A stretch of DNA of 50,405 bases from Candidatus Kuenenia stuttgartensis (GTDB lineage Bacteria; Planctomycetota; Planctomycetia; Planctomycetales; Planctomycetaceae): contig CAMDRI010000017.1 of assembly GCA_945906725.1 (NCBI GenBank), forward strand, positions 1 to 50,405. Direction: 5' to 3'. Below, in pieces: positions 1 through 8,797 of this stretch (the stretch's first letter is position 1; every line of letters begins with the position of its first letter). The notes under the pieces are model-generated. The model did not search any database. It saw nothing but the letters and a program-made list of their open reading frames with translations, and was not told where the DNA came from. A program made the translations under genes and the position numbers.

Positions 1-65
1 TCCGCATGGTCGCCCGACCGACAGGCCGCACAGCCACACTCGTGAACCGCCAATTCCGTTGCCAT
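1..65 (-). CDS. Partial gene, start only, product unknown
   Basis: Only the first 21 or so codons of a minus-strand gene lie in the window; the rest runs off the left edge. The start is well supported: on the minus strand a strong ribosome binding site (AAGGAGG, about positions 72-79) sits 7 nt before the ATG at 65-63. The visible N-terminus (MATELAVHECGCAACRSGDH) is short and polar with a C-G-C-A-A-C cluster. It is not a signal peptide, and I do not recognise the family. The start lies 52 nt beyond the stop of the RTX gene on the same strand, so co-transcription is possible. Confidence 0.5.
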   Translation of the reverse strand, partial: MATELAVHECGCAACRSGDHA

Positions 66-117
66 CGTTCGGCCTCCTTCCTTGGAGTCGCCGGTAGTCT
101 ACTTCAGACTGTCTATT

Positions 118-666
118 TCACGAATCAGTTCTTGGACGGGTTCTTAGCGTGTCATCGCCATTTCCACCGAACAGCGAATCGGCACCATCACCGCCGTCGA
201 GCACGTCGTTTCCAGCCATGCCATTGACGACGTCATTTCCTTGGCCGCCTTCGATCGTGTCGTTGCCGGTTCCGCCGATCAGCGTGTCTTTGAGGCTGCT
301 GCCAAGCACCAAGTCGTCAGCGTCTCCAACCGAAACCGACACGTCTGACAAATTAGTGAAGCTGCTATCGACACCGCTGAGGTCGATCATGTTGTTCAAG
401 CTGCCGGACGCTCCGTTAACCTTCAGCGAAGCGACATTCGCAGCGGGCGTCGTCTGGGCGACATCGTTAATTGTCAAGAGGCCGAAGGCACTGACTCCGA
501 TTGTCACGTCGTCGGCGGCGGTCAACGTGACAACGAAGGCCCCCGCCGCGTTGGTCACGTTGACCGCCGGGACGATGCGCTGTTCGAGAAGTTCGGAATG
601 CGCACCCAACGAACGAACTCGACGTGCGGGTGACGACCAACTACGAAGCCAACTCGAAATCAGCAT
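118..666 (-). CDS. Small RTX (hemolysin-type calcium-binding repeat) surface protein
   Basis: A 182-residue protein. The chosen ATG at 666 is preceded by GAGGAA six nt away; a longer frame starts at 762 without a good ribosome binding site. Near residues 25-35 is L-E-Q-R-I-V-P-A, the Leu-Glu-x-Arg box that begins many planctomycete extracellular proteins. The middle is a small beta-rich segment. The C-terminal third holds G-G-x-G-x-D-x-(L/I) nonapeptide repeats ([16 protein letters not shown] and relatives), which in RTX proteins fold as calcium-binding parallel beta rolls. The array stops abruptly after about six repeats in a basic tail (RTRPRTDS), so the protein may be truncated relative to its 433-residue neighbour. 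Export is likely but the route is not evident. Same strand and N-terminal type as the next RTX gene. Confidence 0.8.
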   Translation of the reverse strand: MLISSWLRSWSSPARRVRSLGAHSELLEQRIVPAVNVTNAAGAFVVTLTAADDVTIGVSAFGLLTINDVAQTTPAANVASLKVNGASGSLNNMIDLSGVDSSFTNLSDVSVSVGDADDLVLGSSLKDTLIGGTGNDTIEGGQGNDVVNGMAGNDVLDGGDGADSLFGGNGDDTLRTRPRTDS

Positions 667-860
667 GGTTCTTCCTCGAACTGCGGTAGGCGAAAGTCGT
701 CGAATCATCGACGGTAGCGAACGGAAACGGAACGACGCTATGTCGAATCCAGGTGATATCAACCATCGCGATCGTTCCAGTTGACCGGCTCAAGCGAACG
801 AACTTTGTGGTTCGGGTCATGCCAGTCGTGTCAGTTGTGCGGAGCGCGCCTCCTGCGAGA

Positions 861-893
861 AAACAAAAAGGGACAGGCGAAATCGCCTGTCCC
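861..893 (-). terminator. Intrinsic terminator of the RTX gene at 924-2225
   Basis: Read on the minus strand, GGGACAGGCG, a four-base loop and CGCCTGTCCC form a perfect 10-bp hairpin (arms 893-884 and 879-870). It is followed at once by TTTTTGTTTT. It starts about 30 nt past the stop codon of the minus-strand RTX gene. This is the cleanest rho-independent terminator in the window. Confidence 0.9.
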
Positions 894-923
894 TGAAAGG
901 TTTCAAATTGTCACACGCCAGCA

Positions 924-2225
924 CTAGCCGACGAGTACGGTCCAGGTGGTATCGAGCGAGAAGTCTTCCTTGATTTCGGAGTCGAACCCGATCACCAGGT
1001 CGCCCGGATCTTCGCCGCTGCCATCGCCGCCGAGCACGGTGTCCGCGCTGCCTTGGCCATTCACCGTGTCGATACCGGCCTGGCCAGCAACGATATCATT
1101 GCCGGCAGCACCCAGCAGATAGTCGGCGCCATTGCCACCCAGGACGGTGTCATTGCCCGCGTTTCCGTTGATGCGGTCGTCACCAGCGCCGCCGAACAGC
1201 TTATCGTGGCCATTGCCGCCGTTGATGGTGTCGTTATCGGAAAGAAAATCCGGCGAGTCGACTTCTGGCCCGCCACCGATGATGTCGTCTCCATCCCCCC
1301 CGTTGATCGAATCATCTCCGTAAGAGCCAGAGATGAGGTCGTTACCGGCGTCGCCATTCAGAGTGTCGTTACCGTCATCGCTGCCCGGCGTCGCGTTATC
1401 TCCTTGCACGACGTCGTCACCCTTGCCCGCAGTGACAAAGTCGCTTCCGTCGCCGCCGATCAAAGTGTCGTTTCCGTCGCTGCCATCCAGACGGTCATCG
1501 CCCGATCCGGCATCGACGCTGTCGTTGCCAATCTGGCCTTTGACGTTGTCGTTACCTTCTTCGGTGTAACTATTCGCAGCCGATCCGTCTTCGATGGTTT
1601 GTGCACCCAGGACATCATTCCCGGCACCCCCAAGTAGTGCGTCGTCGCCGGCTTGGCCAACAATCGAATCGTTGCCTTCCCCGCCATTCAGGACGTCGTT
1701 GCCGGCACCGCCGACGAGGATGTCATTGCCCCGGCCGCCATAGACAACTTGAGTGACCGATGTCAGATCCGATCCGAAAACGGTGTCGTTGCCGCCACCC
1801 GCCTGGACCGTCACGCCTGACAAGAGCACCCAGGGACCATCAACCGCAATGCCGCGCAGGTCGATTTCGTTGTCCGCCGTGCTACTGCTGCTAGTGGCTT
1901 TGATCGTCAGCTTCTGCACGGAGTTTGCTTTGACTGACTGGTAAATTTTTCCGTCATCGGATGTGGTTGTTCCATCATAAAATCGGGTCTCGTCATCGAC
2001 GACGAGTTTCAGGTTGATGAACCCATCCCCGTCCGCATCCCCGTCGTCTGTGACCTCGACGTGTTCACTGCCGGTGATCAGAATCGTCACCGAAGTAGTG
2101 CCAGAGAGGTTGACGGCCGGAACGACTCGGCGTTCCAAGACTTCTACCGCAGTGACGCCCAGCGGACGGCGCGACCGGCGAATGCGATCGGACGGCATCA
2201 ATCGAGACCAGTTGCGGAACAACAT
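924..2225 (-). CDS. RTX (hemolysin-type calcium-binding repeat) surface protein
   Basis: A 433-residue protein. The ATG at 2225 is chosen because GGAG lies 7 nt upstream; a second in-frame ATG two codons earlier and an upstream extension to 2414 are less likely. Near residue 30 is the box L-E-R-R-V-V-P-A, matching the neighbouring RTX protein. A beta-rich domain of about 120 residues follows. Then come more than twenty RTX nonapeptides of the form G-G-x-G-N-D-x-(I/L) (for example GGAGNDVLNGGEGNDSIVG) to near the end, closing with FSLDTTWTVLVG. By family knowledge the repeats bind calcium outside the cell. The substrate or partner is unknown. The N-terminus (FRNWSRLMPSDRIRRSRRP) is basic before the L-E-R-R box and is not a classical signal peptide. 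A good terminator follows. Confidence 0.88.
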   Translation of the reverse strand: MLFRNWSRLMPSDRIRRSRRPLGVTAVEVLERRVVPAVNLSGTTSVTILITGSEHVEVTDDGDADGDGFINLKLVVDDETRFYDGTTTSDDGKIYQSVKANSVQKLTIKATSSSSTADNEIDLRGIAVDGPWVLLSGVTVQAGGGNDTVFGSDLTSVTQVVYGGRGNDILVGGAGNDVLNGGEGNDSIVGQAGDDALLGGAGNDVLGAQTIEDGSAANSYTEEGNDNVKGQIGNDSVDAGSGDDRLDGSDGNDTLIGGDGSDFVTAGKGDDVVQGDNATPGSDDGNDTLNGDAGNDLISGSYGDDSINGGDGDDIIGGGPEVDSPDFLSDNDTINGGNGHDKLFGGAGDDRINGNAGNDTVLGGNGADYLLGAAGNDIVAGQAGIDTVNGQGSADTVLGGDGSGEDPGDLVIGFDSEIKEDFSLDTTWTVLVG

Positions 2226-2627
2226 GTTCATACTCCGAGCGGAAGCTGGGGCATTGAATGCGAATTCCGCCCACGTGTTGACAGTCGCACCGCGGGTCGG
2301 AGGAAGGAGCCTAATCAGCAATCGACCGGTGGCAATCCGAAGTTTCCGGTAATTTCTCTCATTGTCCGAGGCAAGTCGAAAGCGGAAAACAGCTTCAATG
2401 TTTTCTCTCAGCAAGCCTCAGAAAGCGGTCAGGCAAGCCGTGCGGATCACAAATCTCGCAGCGGTCGTAAGCCGGCTTCAGTCCCGATCAATCCGGCAGA
2501 ATCGGACCAGCATGTTGCTGATGTAACTTTTCGCGCACTTCGCCATCATTCGACTCATACCGTGCGGCGCTGGCTACGGGCTACCGGAGAAAACTCGGCA
2601 TCGTGTTTGTCCGAAGCCTGTAGCCTG
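2226..2627. other. Non-coding interval upstream of the RTX gene
   Basis: About 400 nt between the end of the MoxR-like gene and the RTX start. Frames on both strands are open by chance but show no recognisable protein features and no convincing ribosome binding site. I see no strong hairpin or repeat. It presumably holds the promoter of the minus-strand RTX gene. Confidence 0.4.
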
Positions 2628-3590
2628 CTACTCGTCGTCGTCCTCATCGTCCTCATCGTCTTCATAGTCCGGGTGTAGCGGGTCGTCGGGCGAGAAGAAG
2701 AAATCGCCGAGTCCCATCGGGACGACATTGTCTCCCAAGGTGGACCGCTTGCGTTCGGCCAGGTCCTTCAAATCGAGTGCCTCTTCGCCGAGGCAGCGAT
2801 GCAGGCTCTCGCGCCAGGCGGCGTCCTTGCTCAGCGGATGTGTCGGGTCTTGAGCGGCTCGTTTGATGGCGTACCGCAGCACGTTCATGCCGTCGCGGGT
2901 TGAGAAATCCAATTTCAATTCGTGAGCCTGCTGCAAGAATTCGACGGTCAGGTTGAGCATCTCGTCGTCGGCGAACGGCAGGTGATATTTCAGGATCGCC
3001 AACTCGTCTTCGCGAGCCGGGTGACTCAGTTCTAACGTCGGCTGCAAGCGGCTGAGGATGTAGTCGGGGATCTCGAACGTTGACTCGTCGTCGTTCATCG
3101 TGACCGCGCAACGGAAATCGCGGTGGGCCGGAATCGTGATTCCGGCGACGATCGACTCGACGTACCGGCGATGATCGAGCAGCGCGGCGAGGCTTGCCCA
3201 CGACTTCTCGTTCATGCGGTTGCCTTCGTCGAGAATGCAGATGCCTCCGGTCAGCATCGCCGTGACGAGCGGCGAAGCGTGGTACACGATCTTGCCACTC
3301 TCAGCCAGCACTGGTGTGACCAGCAAATCTTCCGGTCGCGTGTCCGACGTGCATTGATAGATGTAGAGCGGCTGCTTTCTTGTGTGTGCTCCTGCGATCC
3401 CCAGCGTCGTCTTGCCGATTCCGGGAGCTCCGACCAATCGCGGCGTCAGCGGTAAATCGACGTCATCGACGACCAGCCAACAGGCCAGCAATTGCTTGAG
3501 CACTTCGCCCTGTCCGATCCACTGTCCGACGGTCGGATCAGGCTCGGAGAGGAACAATCGCACGCCACTGATTTCCACGGATTTCGACAT
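2628..3590 (-). CDS. MoxR-like AAA+ ATPase with acidic tail
   Basis: A 320-residue protein starting at the ATG at 3590 (MSKSVEISG), with GAGAGGA about 11 nt upstream. Visible motifs: Walker [10 protein letters not shown] near residue 56; Walker [10 protein letters not shown] near 116; a sensor-1 like V-T-M-N-D near 165; and the arginine-bearing L-S-R-L-Q-P-T-L-E segment typical of MoxR/AAA_5 members near 180. Such ATPases act as chaperones, often with a von Willebrand A partner; none is adjacent here. The last 13 residues are almost all Asp or Glu, an unusual tail. It is transcribed away from the DUF1501 gene at 3837, so 3591-3836 is a divergent promoter region. The AAA+ assignment is secure; the substrate is unknown. 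Confidence 0.85.
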   Translation of the reverse strand: MSKSVEISGVRLFLSEPDPTVGQWIGQGEVLKQLLACWLVVDDVDLPLTPRLVGAPGIGKTTLGIAGAHTRKQPLYIYQCTSDTRPEDLLVTPVLAESGKIVYHASPLVTAMLTGGICILDEGNRMNEKSWASLAALLDHRRYVESIVAGITIPAHRDFRCAVTMNDDESTFEIPDYILSRLQPTLELSHPAREDELAILKYHLPFADDEMLNLTVEFLQQAHELKLDFSTRDGMNVLRYAIKRAAQDPTHPLSKDAAWRESLHRCLGEEALDLKDLAERKRSTLGDNVVPMGLGDFFFSPDDPLHPDYEDDEDDEDDDE

Positions 3591-3836
3591 CGAAAGAAAA
3601 GTCCTCTCGCCAATTGAGCGAGCGAGTGTCTCGCCGAAAAGCCAAAATACCTGAGCCGCTGCGAGATTACGGTTTGGATCGCGTGCTTGCAATCACTCAC
3701 ATTTGACGACGTGACCAGCGACCGATGACCGATTCCGACCAGAGCCGATGATGGATACACTCGCCGTGCGATCGCCCTGGAGAGCTTGACGGTCGAGTGG
3801 TTGGCGAATGGAATTCGCGTGACCAGGAGGATCGTG

Positions 3837-5237
3837 ATGCAGCCGCAGCAGATGTATCGCAATGTTTCACGTCGACGATTCTTGTCGGGCAGTCTGTGTG
3901 CTGGCGGAGCCGGTCTCGCTTTGGGCGATGTTCTGCGTCTGCGATCTCTCGCGGCAGAACAGGGTCGGGTCGCGCCGGACACTTCGGTGATTCAGATTTG
4001 GTTGGGAGGCGGGCCGAGTCAATTCGAGACGTTCGATCCCAAGCCACTCGCGCCGGTTGAGATTCGCGGGCCATATCGACCGATCCGGTCAAGAATTCCC
4101 GGTGCGCTTGTCTGCGAGATGATGCCGCTGACGGCGGGAGTGCTCGACAAGACGGCCATCATCAAGAGCTTCACGCACCCCTACGACGACCACTTTGGTG
4201 TCATGCGTTGGTGCCTGGAAGGTCGCAAGGAACCGGACAAGCGCGAAGGTTATCCATCGGTCGGGTCGATCGCGTCGCGGTTTCGGGGACCACGTCAGCC
4301 CGGCATGCCGGCGTACGTCATGCTCGCGGAAGAGCCGGTGATGCATCATCACTTGTTCGACGCGATGGGGCCGGGATATCTCGGAGTGTCGCATTCACCG
4401 TTCGCCGTGTTGCAGGATCCGTATCCGAGCGACTTCCAGTTCGATCGTTTGAAGAGCGCGACCAGCAGTCTCGAAATCGCCAACGATGCGACGCTCGACC
4501 GAATCAATGATCGCAAGTCGCTGCTCGCGGAGTTGGACCTGCTGCCGCGACGGCTCGATTCCAATCGAGCGCAGGAGGGACTTGATCCGTTCGCGAAGCT
4601 CGCGCTTGAGTTGATCACTAGTGCGAAGGCTCGCCAAGCCTTCGATCTCAACGCCGAATCAACCGCGACGCGTGAGCGATACGGATCGCACCGCTGGGGG
4701 CAGATGGCCCTGCTGGCTCGGAGGCTCGTCGAATCGGGCGTCACCTTCGTGACGCTCAACACGGCCCCCGACTGCTTGCGCTGGGACTGGCACGTCAGCA
4801 TCACTCGTGAGAATCGAGCACAACCCGATCCCGGCGGCCCGAACGTTGGCGCCGATTGGAGTTGTCCGCCGCTTGACCGAGCACTCTCCGCACTGATCAC
4901 CGATCTCAGCGAACGGGAACTCTGCCGCAACGTCCTGCTGGTCGTCTGGGGTGAATTCGGCCGGACTCCGAAAATCAATGTGACCGGCGGCCGCGATCAC
5001 TGGCCGCGACTCGGCAGCGTGCTGCTCTCGGGCGGAGGACTGAAGATGGGACAAATCATCGGCGAGTCGAGCCGCGACGGCGGCCTCCCGACCGATCGAC
5101 CGATCAGCCCCAGCGACGTGCTGGCGACGCTCTACAAACACCTCGGCATCGACCCGAACCAGAACGCGGTCAATCTTCAAGGCCGCCCGATTCCGCTGCT
5201 GCCCGACGGACAAGTGATCGACGAATTATTCTCCTGA
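3837..5237 (+). CDS. DUF1501 family Tat-exported protein
   Basis: A 466-residue protein. The start ATG at 3837 has a perfect AGGAGG six nt upstream. S-R-R-R-F-L-S-G near residues 11-18 is a twin-arginine signal, followed by a hydrophobic alanine/glycine stretch. The body shows DUF1501 hallmarks: I-W-L-G-G-G-P-S-Q-F-E-T-F-D-P-K, the segment around W-G-E-F-G-R-T-P-K, and G-G-R-D-H-W-P. DUF1501 proteins belong to the sulfatase/alkaline phosphatase-like fold and are abundant in planctomycetes, where they commonly pair with DUF1553/DUF1549 cytochrome-domain proteins. No such partner is next to this copy. The biochemical role is not established. A second paralogue lies at 12919-14346. Confidence 0.9.
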   Translation: MQPQQMYRNVSRRRFLSGSLCAGGAGLALGDVLRLRSLAAEQGRVAPDTSVIQIWLGGGPSQFETFDPKPLAPVEIRGPYRPIRSRIPGALVCEMMPLTAGVLDKTAIIKSFTHPYDDHFGVMRWCLEGRKEPDKREGYPSVGSIASRFRGPRQPGMPAYVMLAEEPVMHHHLFDAMGPGYLGVSHSPFAVLQDPYPSDFQFDRLKSATSSLEIANDATLDRINDRKSLLAELDLLPRRLDSNRAQEGLDPFAKLALELITSAKARQAFDLNAESTATRERYGSHRWGQMALLARRLVESGVTFVTLNTAPDCLRWDWHVSITRENRAQPDPGGPNVGADWSCPPLDRALSALITDLSERELCRNVLLVVWGEFGRTPKINVTGGRDHWPRLGSVLLSGGGLKMGQIIGESSRDGGLPTDRPISPSDVLATLYKHLGIDPNQNAVNLQGRPIPLLPDGQVIDELFS

Positions 5238-5252
5238 TGTCGCGAGGGCTAC

Positions 5253-5350
5253 TAACCCGAAGCGTCCGCGAGGGCGGACGCTTCCAGCGACGATGATAGT
5301 GGATTCGAAGTTTTGTGAAGTGTTCGCCCTCGCTGACGCTTCGGGTTAAT
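5253..5350. repeat. Inverted pair of a dyad-symmetric intergenic repeat
   Basis: Between two genes, TAACCCGAAGCGTCCGCGAG begins at 5253 and its near reverse complement (CTCGCTGACGCTTCGGGTTA) ends at 5349. The left copy itself folds: GAAGCGTCCGC (5259-5269), loop GAGG, GCGGACGCTTC (5274-5284), a perfect 11-bp stem. The layout resembles REP/BIME-type palindromic units. I recall similar A-A-C-C-C-G-A-A-G-C-G-T units in planctomycete genomes but cannot confirm this here. Confidence 0.75.
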
Positions 5351-5370
5351 TGGGGATTTGGAGAATGCCA

Positions 5371-6654
5371 ATGACGAACACACTGACACGCCGCCGGTTC
5401 TTGCACACGTCGCTCGGTTCGGCTGGTCTTGCGCTGAACGGTGATTATTTCGCCCGCCATCTCTTCGCGGACGACAAGCCGCGAGCGATGTTGCCCGTCG
5501 CTGCGGTGGTCACGGTCTATCACAAGAACTCACATGCCGATGTCATCATCGGCAAGATTCTCGAAGGCTGGACGCAGGAGGGGGGACTCGGGCCGGACTT
5601 GAAGCTGGTGTCGATGTTCGTCGATCAAGTCGGTGAGAACGATCTCAGCGGGCCGCTTGCCAAGAAGCATGGGTTCACGATTGCGAAGACGATCGACGAA
5701 GCACTCACGCTTGGAACCGATTCGCTCGCGGTCGCCGGAGTGCTGTCGATCGGCGAGCACGGCACTTATCCGAGCGTACCAGGGACGGACCAAGTCCAAT
5801 ATCCCCGGCGGCGGTTCTTCGACGAGATCGTGGCGACGTTCAAGCGGTGCAAGAAAGTTGTCCCGGTCTTCAGCGATAAACACCTCGCGTATGCCTGGGC
5901 CGACGCCAAGCACATGTTCGACACGGCGAAGGAACTGCGAATCCCGTTCATGGCCGGTTCGTCGGTGCCGGTCAGTTGGCGGAATCCATCAGCGACGATC
6001 CCTATCGGTTCGGAAATCACCGAGGCGATCGCGCTTGGTTATGGTGGCCTCGAATCCTACGGCTTTCATGCGCTCGAAGGGATGCAATGCCTGATGGAGC
6101 GTCGCAAAAGGGGTGAGTCCGGGGTCAAGTCGGTGCAGTCGGTCACGGGCGACGGCATCTGGCAAGCGGAGAAAGAGGGTCGTTGGTCCAAGTCGCTGTT
6201 CGACTCCCTCGTGGAGTTCTCGCCGACTCCGCAAAACGGCAAGCAGCCGCGTCCCAAAGAGATGGCGAAGGACGCCGTCTTCTATCTCATCGAGTACCGC
6301 GATGGCACGAAGGCCACGGTCGCGATGGGGACCGGGTTTTCGCACGAGTTCGCGTGTGCGGTTTCAATTCGTGGAACCGAAAAGCCATTCGCTGTCAATT
6401 TTCTCCTGCAGGACGGAGTCCCATTCGGACATTTTGAGCACCTGCTGCGTGCCGTCGAACACATGATTCACTCCGGCCAACCCGCTTACCCCGTCGAACG
6501 GACGTTGCTGACGACCGGCATTCTCGATGCCGCGCTGCACAGCCTCGCCGAGCAGAACCAACGACTGCAAACCCCGCAACTGGCGGTAACCTACCAACCC
6601 TCCGATTGGTCCTTCCCGAAGGGCCCCCCGCCAGCTCCGCGCTCGGCGTCGTAA
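5371..6654 (+). CDS. Tat-exported protein of unknown function, oxidoreductase-like C-terminus
   Basis: A 427-residue protein. ATG 5371 is preferred because GGAG at 5360-5363 lies 7 nt away; the in-frame ATG at 5365 is too close. Residues 7-9 (T-R-R-R-F-L-H) plus a hydrophobic run form a twin-arginine signal. The mature part begins M-L-P-V-A-A-V-V-T-V-Y-H-K-N-S-H-A-D, with a Rossmann-like alternation. The C-terminal segment L-R-A-V-E-H-M-I-H-S-G-Q-P-A-Y-P-V-E-R-T resembles the end of Gfo/Idh/MocA proteins, but I see no clear G-x-G-x-x-G nucleotide motif or E-K-P catalytic box. It may be a divergent, catalytically changed member exported to the periplasm. It lies among other exported proteins, including a true Gfo/Idh-like protein at 7555. 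Confidence 0.75.
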   Translation: MTNTLTRRRFLHTSLGSAGLALNGDYFARHLFADDKPRAMLPVAAVVTVYHKNSHADVIIGKILEGWTQEGGLGPDLKLVSMFVDQVGENDLSGPLAKKHGFTIAKTIDEALTLGTDSLAVAGVLSIGEHGTYPSVPGTDQVQYPRRRFFDEIVATFKRCKKVVPVFSDKHLAYAWADAKHMFDTAKELRIPFMAGSSVPVSWRNPSATIPIGSEITEAIALGYGGLESYGFHALEGMQCLMERRKRGESGVKSVQSVTGDGIWQAEKEGRWSKSLFDSLVEFSPTPQNGKQPRPKEMAKDAVFYLIEYRDGTKATVAMGTGFSHEFACAVSIRGTEKPFAVNFLLQDGVPFGHFEHLLRAVEHMIHSGQPAYPVERTLLTTGILDAALHSLAEQNQRLQTPQLAVTYQPSDWSFPKGPPPAPRSAS

Positions 6655-6797
6655 TCCACAAACCCTTCAACGTCTTGCATGACAGTACGGCTCGGTCCAA
6701 CACGATTCGCTCGTTTGTGCTATGGGCCGGAATGCCCTATTCACTGAACGACATCCTCAGTTTTGTCTCGCTCAATCTTTGCCCTGAAGGAAGTACA

Positions 6798-7445
6798 ATG
6801 TTGCGAATGATTGGTTTGAGTTTGATCGCGATGCTCCCGTTGATTTCAAGTTCTAGTGCTGATGAATCCGCTGCCAAGCCGCTTGTCGAGCAGGTCGTGG
6901 CGACCGCTGGTGGCGCGGAGAAGCTGTTGACGCTGTTTCGGTTCCGTGAGCGAGTGCTGATCACCGACGAACCGGCGGCACCAGTCACGGCCGATGAAAA
7001 AGAAAATCGTACCTCAGTCGTACAAGTCGGTGGGGACTGGTGGGTCGGAAAGAACAAGCGCGACAAAGACAAAGTGCGAGTGCTGTGTTGGGCCTGGAGT
7101 CTGCGGATTCTGCTCAACCGGGAGTCGAAGATCGCAGTGATTCCCGACACGACCATCAGCGAGAAGCCGGCCTTTGGGCTGCGAGTCTCTGGGTCCATCA
7201 AGGAACCGATCGATCTCTGGTTCGACAAGGAGACGAAGCGTTTGGTTGCCATCGACTACACCGACACGCGGCACGTTTTCAGCGAATGGAAGAAGACTGA
7301 CGAAGGGCACAGCTATCCGTCGAAGGTTGTTGGCTATCGCTTTGCCGATCGAGCCAAAGGAATGCTCAACGAGAAGCAATGGTATCAAACCGACATCCTG
7401 GAATTGACTCCGTTGAAGGAGTTGCCGGCTGAGCTGAAGCCGTAG
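6798..7445 (+). CDS. Exported protein of unknown function (about 215 residues)
   Basis: The start at 6798 is preceded by GAAGGAAG about 5 nt upstream. Residues 1-22 (MLRMIGLSLIAMLPLISSSS) form a signal peptide with a small-residue cleavage region. The mature protein starts with a helical K-P-L-V-E-Q-V-V-A-T-A-G-G-A-E-K-L-L segment, followed by beta strands. This pattern (helix, then substrate-shielding strands such as K-E-P-I-D-L-W-F-D-K-E-T-K-R-L-V-A-I-D-Y) resembles the LolA/LppX-type outer-membrane lipoprotein fold, which is only a structural guess. Downstream is the exported oxidoreductase at 7555, and an operon is possible. Confidence 0.7.
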   Translation: MLRMIGLSLIAMLPLISSSSADESAAKPLVEQVVATAGGAEKLLTLFRFRERVLITDEPAAPVTADEKENRTSVVQVGGDWWVGKNKRDKDKVRVLCWAWSLRILLNRESKIAVIPDTTISEKPAFGLRVSGSIKEPIDLWFDKETKRLVAIDYTDTRHVFSEWKKTDEGHSYPSKVVGYRFADRAKGMLNEKQWYQTDILELTPLKELPAELKP

Positions 7446-7554
7446 CTCGCGATGCCGGTGCTGGCTGCTGCCTGACTCCCAACACTCTCTGAACTACAAT
7501 GTTTCGCGAAGTCGATTGACCCAAACCGTTCGCACTCAACAACCGGAGTTTCTC

Positions 7555-8628
7555 ATGATTCGACATCTCTTTTCGCTAATCACCGTAGCCGTCTTGGGAG
7601 TGGTGTGCTCGGACACGAGTGCTCGTGCCGCAGACCTTATTCGCATTGGCATTCTGGGAATCGATAACTACGGGTCAGTGGCCTACACCGAATTCCTCAA
7701 CAAGCCGCACGCCGAAGGAGTCTTTGAAGGAATGCGAGTGGTCGCAGCGTACCCGGTCGGCAGCGACGACTATCCCGATAGCGCGAAGCTGGGAGCACAG
7801 TGGAAAGACCAGCTCTCGAAAATGTATCAGAATCCGAAAGACCCGAAGGACGCAGTGCCGCCGATCGAATGGGTGGATTCGCTCGAAGCACTGTTGGCGA
7901 AAGTGGATTGCGTGATGATTTTCAGCTTGGACGCTCGGCTGCATCGCAAGCAAGCGGAGCCGGTGTTGCGAGCCGGCAAGAAATTATTCATCGGCCGACC
8001 GCTGGCGTCGTCGCCGGAAGACGCGGTAGCGATCATGAAGCTCGCCGCCGAAACGAAGACGCCGTGTTGGAGCAGTTCACAGCATCGGTTCAGCACAGGC
8101 TTCGCCGGGATGGTCAATCATCCAGAAGTCGGTAAGGTCATCGGTTGTGACGTTTACGGTGGGTGGGATCCGAAAGCTCCCGAAGCGGACAAGTTTTGGC
8201 GTCCGCTGCACAGCCTCGAAACGCTCTACACGATTATGGGCGGGCCGGGAGTCGTGTCGGTGACGTGTGCTTCGACGCCGACCACCGAGTTGATCACCGC
8301 TACTTGGAAAGATGGTCGAGTTGGCACCTATCGAGGCATCAAAGAAGGAGCGGTCAAGTACAGCGCGACCGTCTTCGGCGACAAAGGAGTCTCGACCGCT
8401 GGCATCTACGGCCACGGAATTCCGATCAAAGGGGTCGTCCCCACGAACGACGAATACGTCGGCTACAAACCGCTTGCCACGGAGATCGCGAAGTTCTTCA
8501 AGACAGGCCAAGTCCCTGTCCAGCCGGCCGAAACGCTGGAGATTTTCGCGCTGATGCAAGCCGCCGAAGAAAGCAAAGCCAAGAACGGTACCGTCATACC
8601 GTTGAAGAACCTTTGGGAAGCCAAGTAG
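7555..8628 (+). CDS. Exported Gfo/Idh/MocA-like oxidoreductase
   Basis: A 357-residue protein. ATG 7555 has GGAG (7545-7548) six nt upstream. Residues 1-25 are a Sec signal peptide ending A-R-A-A-D. The mature part opens I-R-I-G-I-L-G-I-D-N-Y-G-S, the Rossmann nucleotide-binding turn. The usual E-K-P box of active Gfo/Idh/MocA dehydrogenases is replaced by G-K-K-L-F-I-G-R-P-L-A. The C-terminal half has the family's beta-sheet domain with G-C-D-V-Y-G-G-W-D and the ending E-T-L-E-I-F-A-L-M-Q-A-A-E-E-S-K. Family members use NAD(P) on sugars or related substrates. Loss of the Lys in E-K-P and secretion raise doubt about catalysis. A short hairpin follows the stop. Confidence 0.82.
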   Translation: MIRHLFSLITVAVLGVVCSDTSARAADLIRIGILGIDNYGSVAYTEFLNKPHAEGVFEGMRVVAAYPVGSDDYPDSAKLGAQWKDQLSKMYQNPKDPKDAVPPIEWVDSLEALLAKVDCVMIFSLDARLHRKQAEPVLRAGKKLFIGRPLASSPEDAVAIMKLAAETKTPCWSSSQHRFSTGFAGMVNHPEVGKVIGCDVYGGWDPKAPEADKFWRPLHSLETLYTIMGGPGVVSVTCASTPTTELITATWKDGRVGTYRGIKEGAVKYSATVFGDKGVSTAGIYGHGIPIKGVVPTNDEYVGYKPLATEIAKFFKTGQVPVQPAETLEIFALMQAAEESKAKNGTVIPLKNLWEAK

Positions 8629-8629
8629 T

Positions 8630-8648
8630 CCTCTCGCTCCGCGAGAGG
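8630..8648 (+). terminator. Hairpin just after the oxidoreductase gene, possible weak terminator
   Basis: CCTCTCGC, loop TCC, GCGAGAGG: a perfect 8-bp stem two nt after the stop codon at 8628. There is no T-run (AAAGCC follows), so it is either a weak terminator, an mRNA 3'-end stabiliser or a REP-like unit. Confidence 0.4.
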
Positions 8649-8797
8649 AAAGCCGAACGCTTCACGAAGTCGTTTTGACGAATCGCTCACACGAAGCAAT
8701 CAACCGTCTTTGCGTGCACGGCTGTCCTTTCGTGGAACGACAGGGCTACGTTTGTGCCGCCGAACCCACAGAGCCACCCTTGCTCGGAGAGATCAAA

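Noticed and set aside
1053-1637. Long plus-strand frame with regular Val-Ile-Ala repeats
   Set aside because: The periodicity reflects the antisense of the RTX nonapeptide repeats on the other strand.
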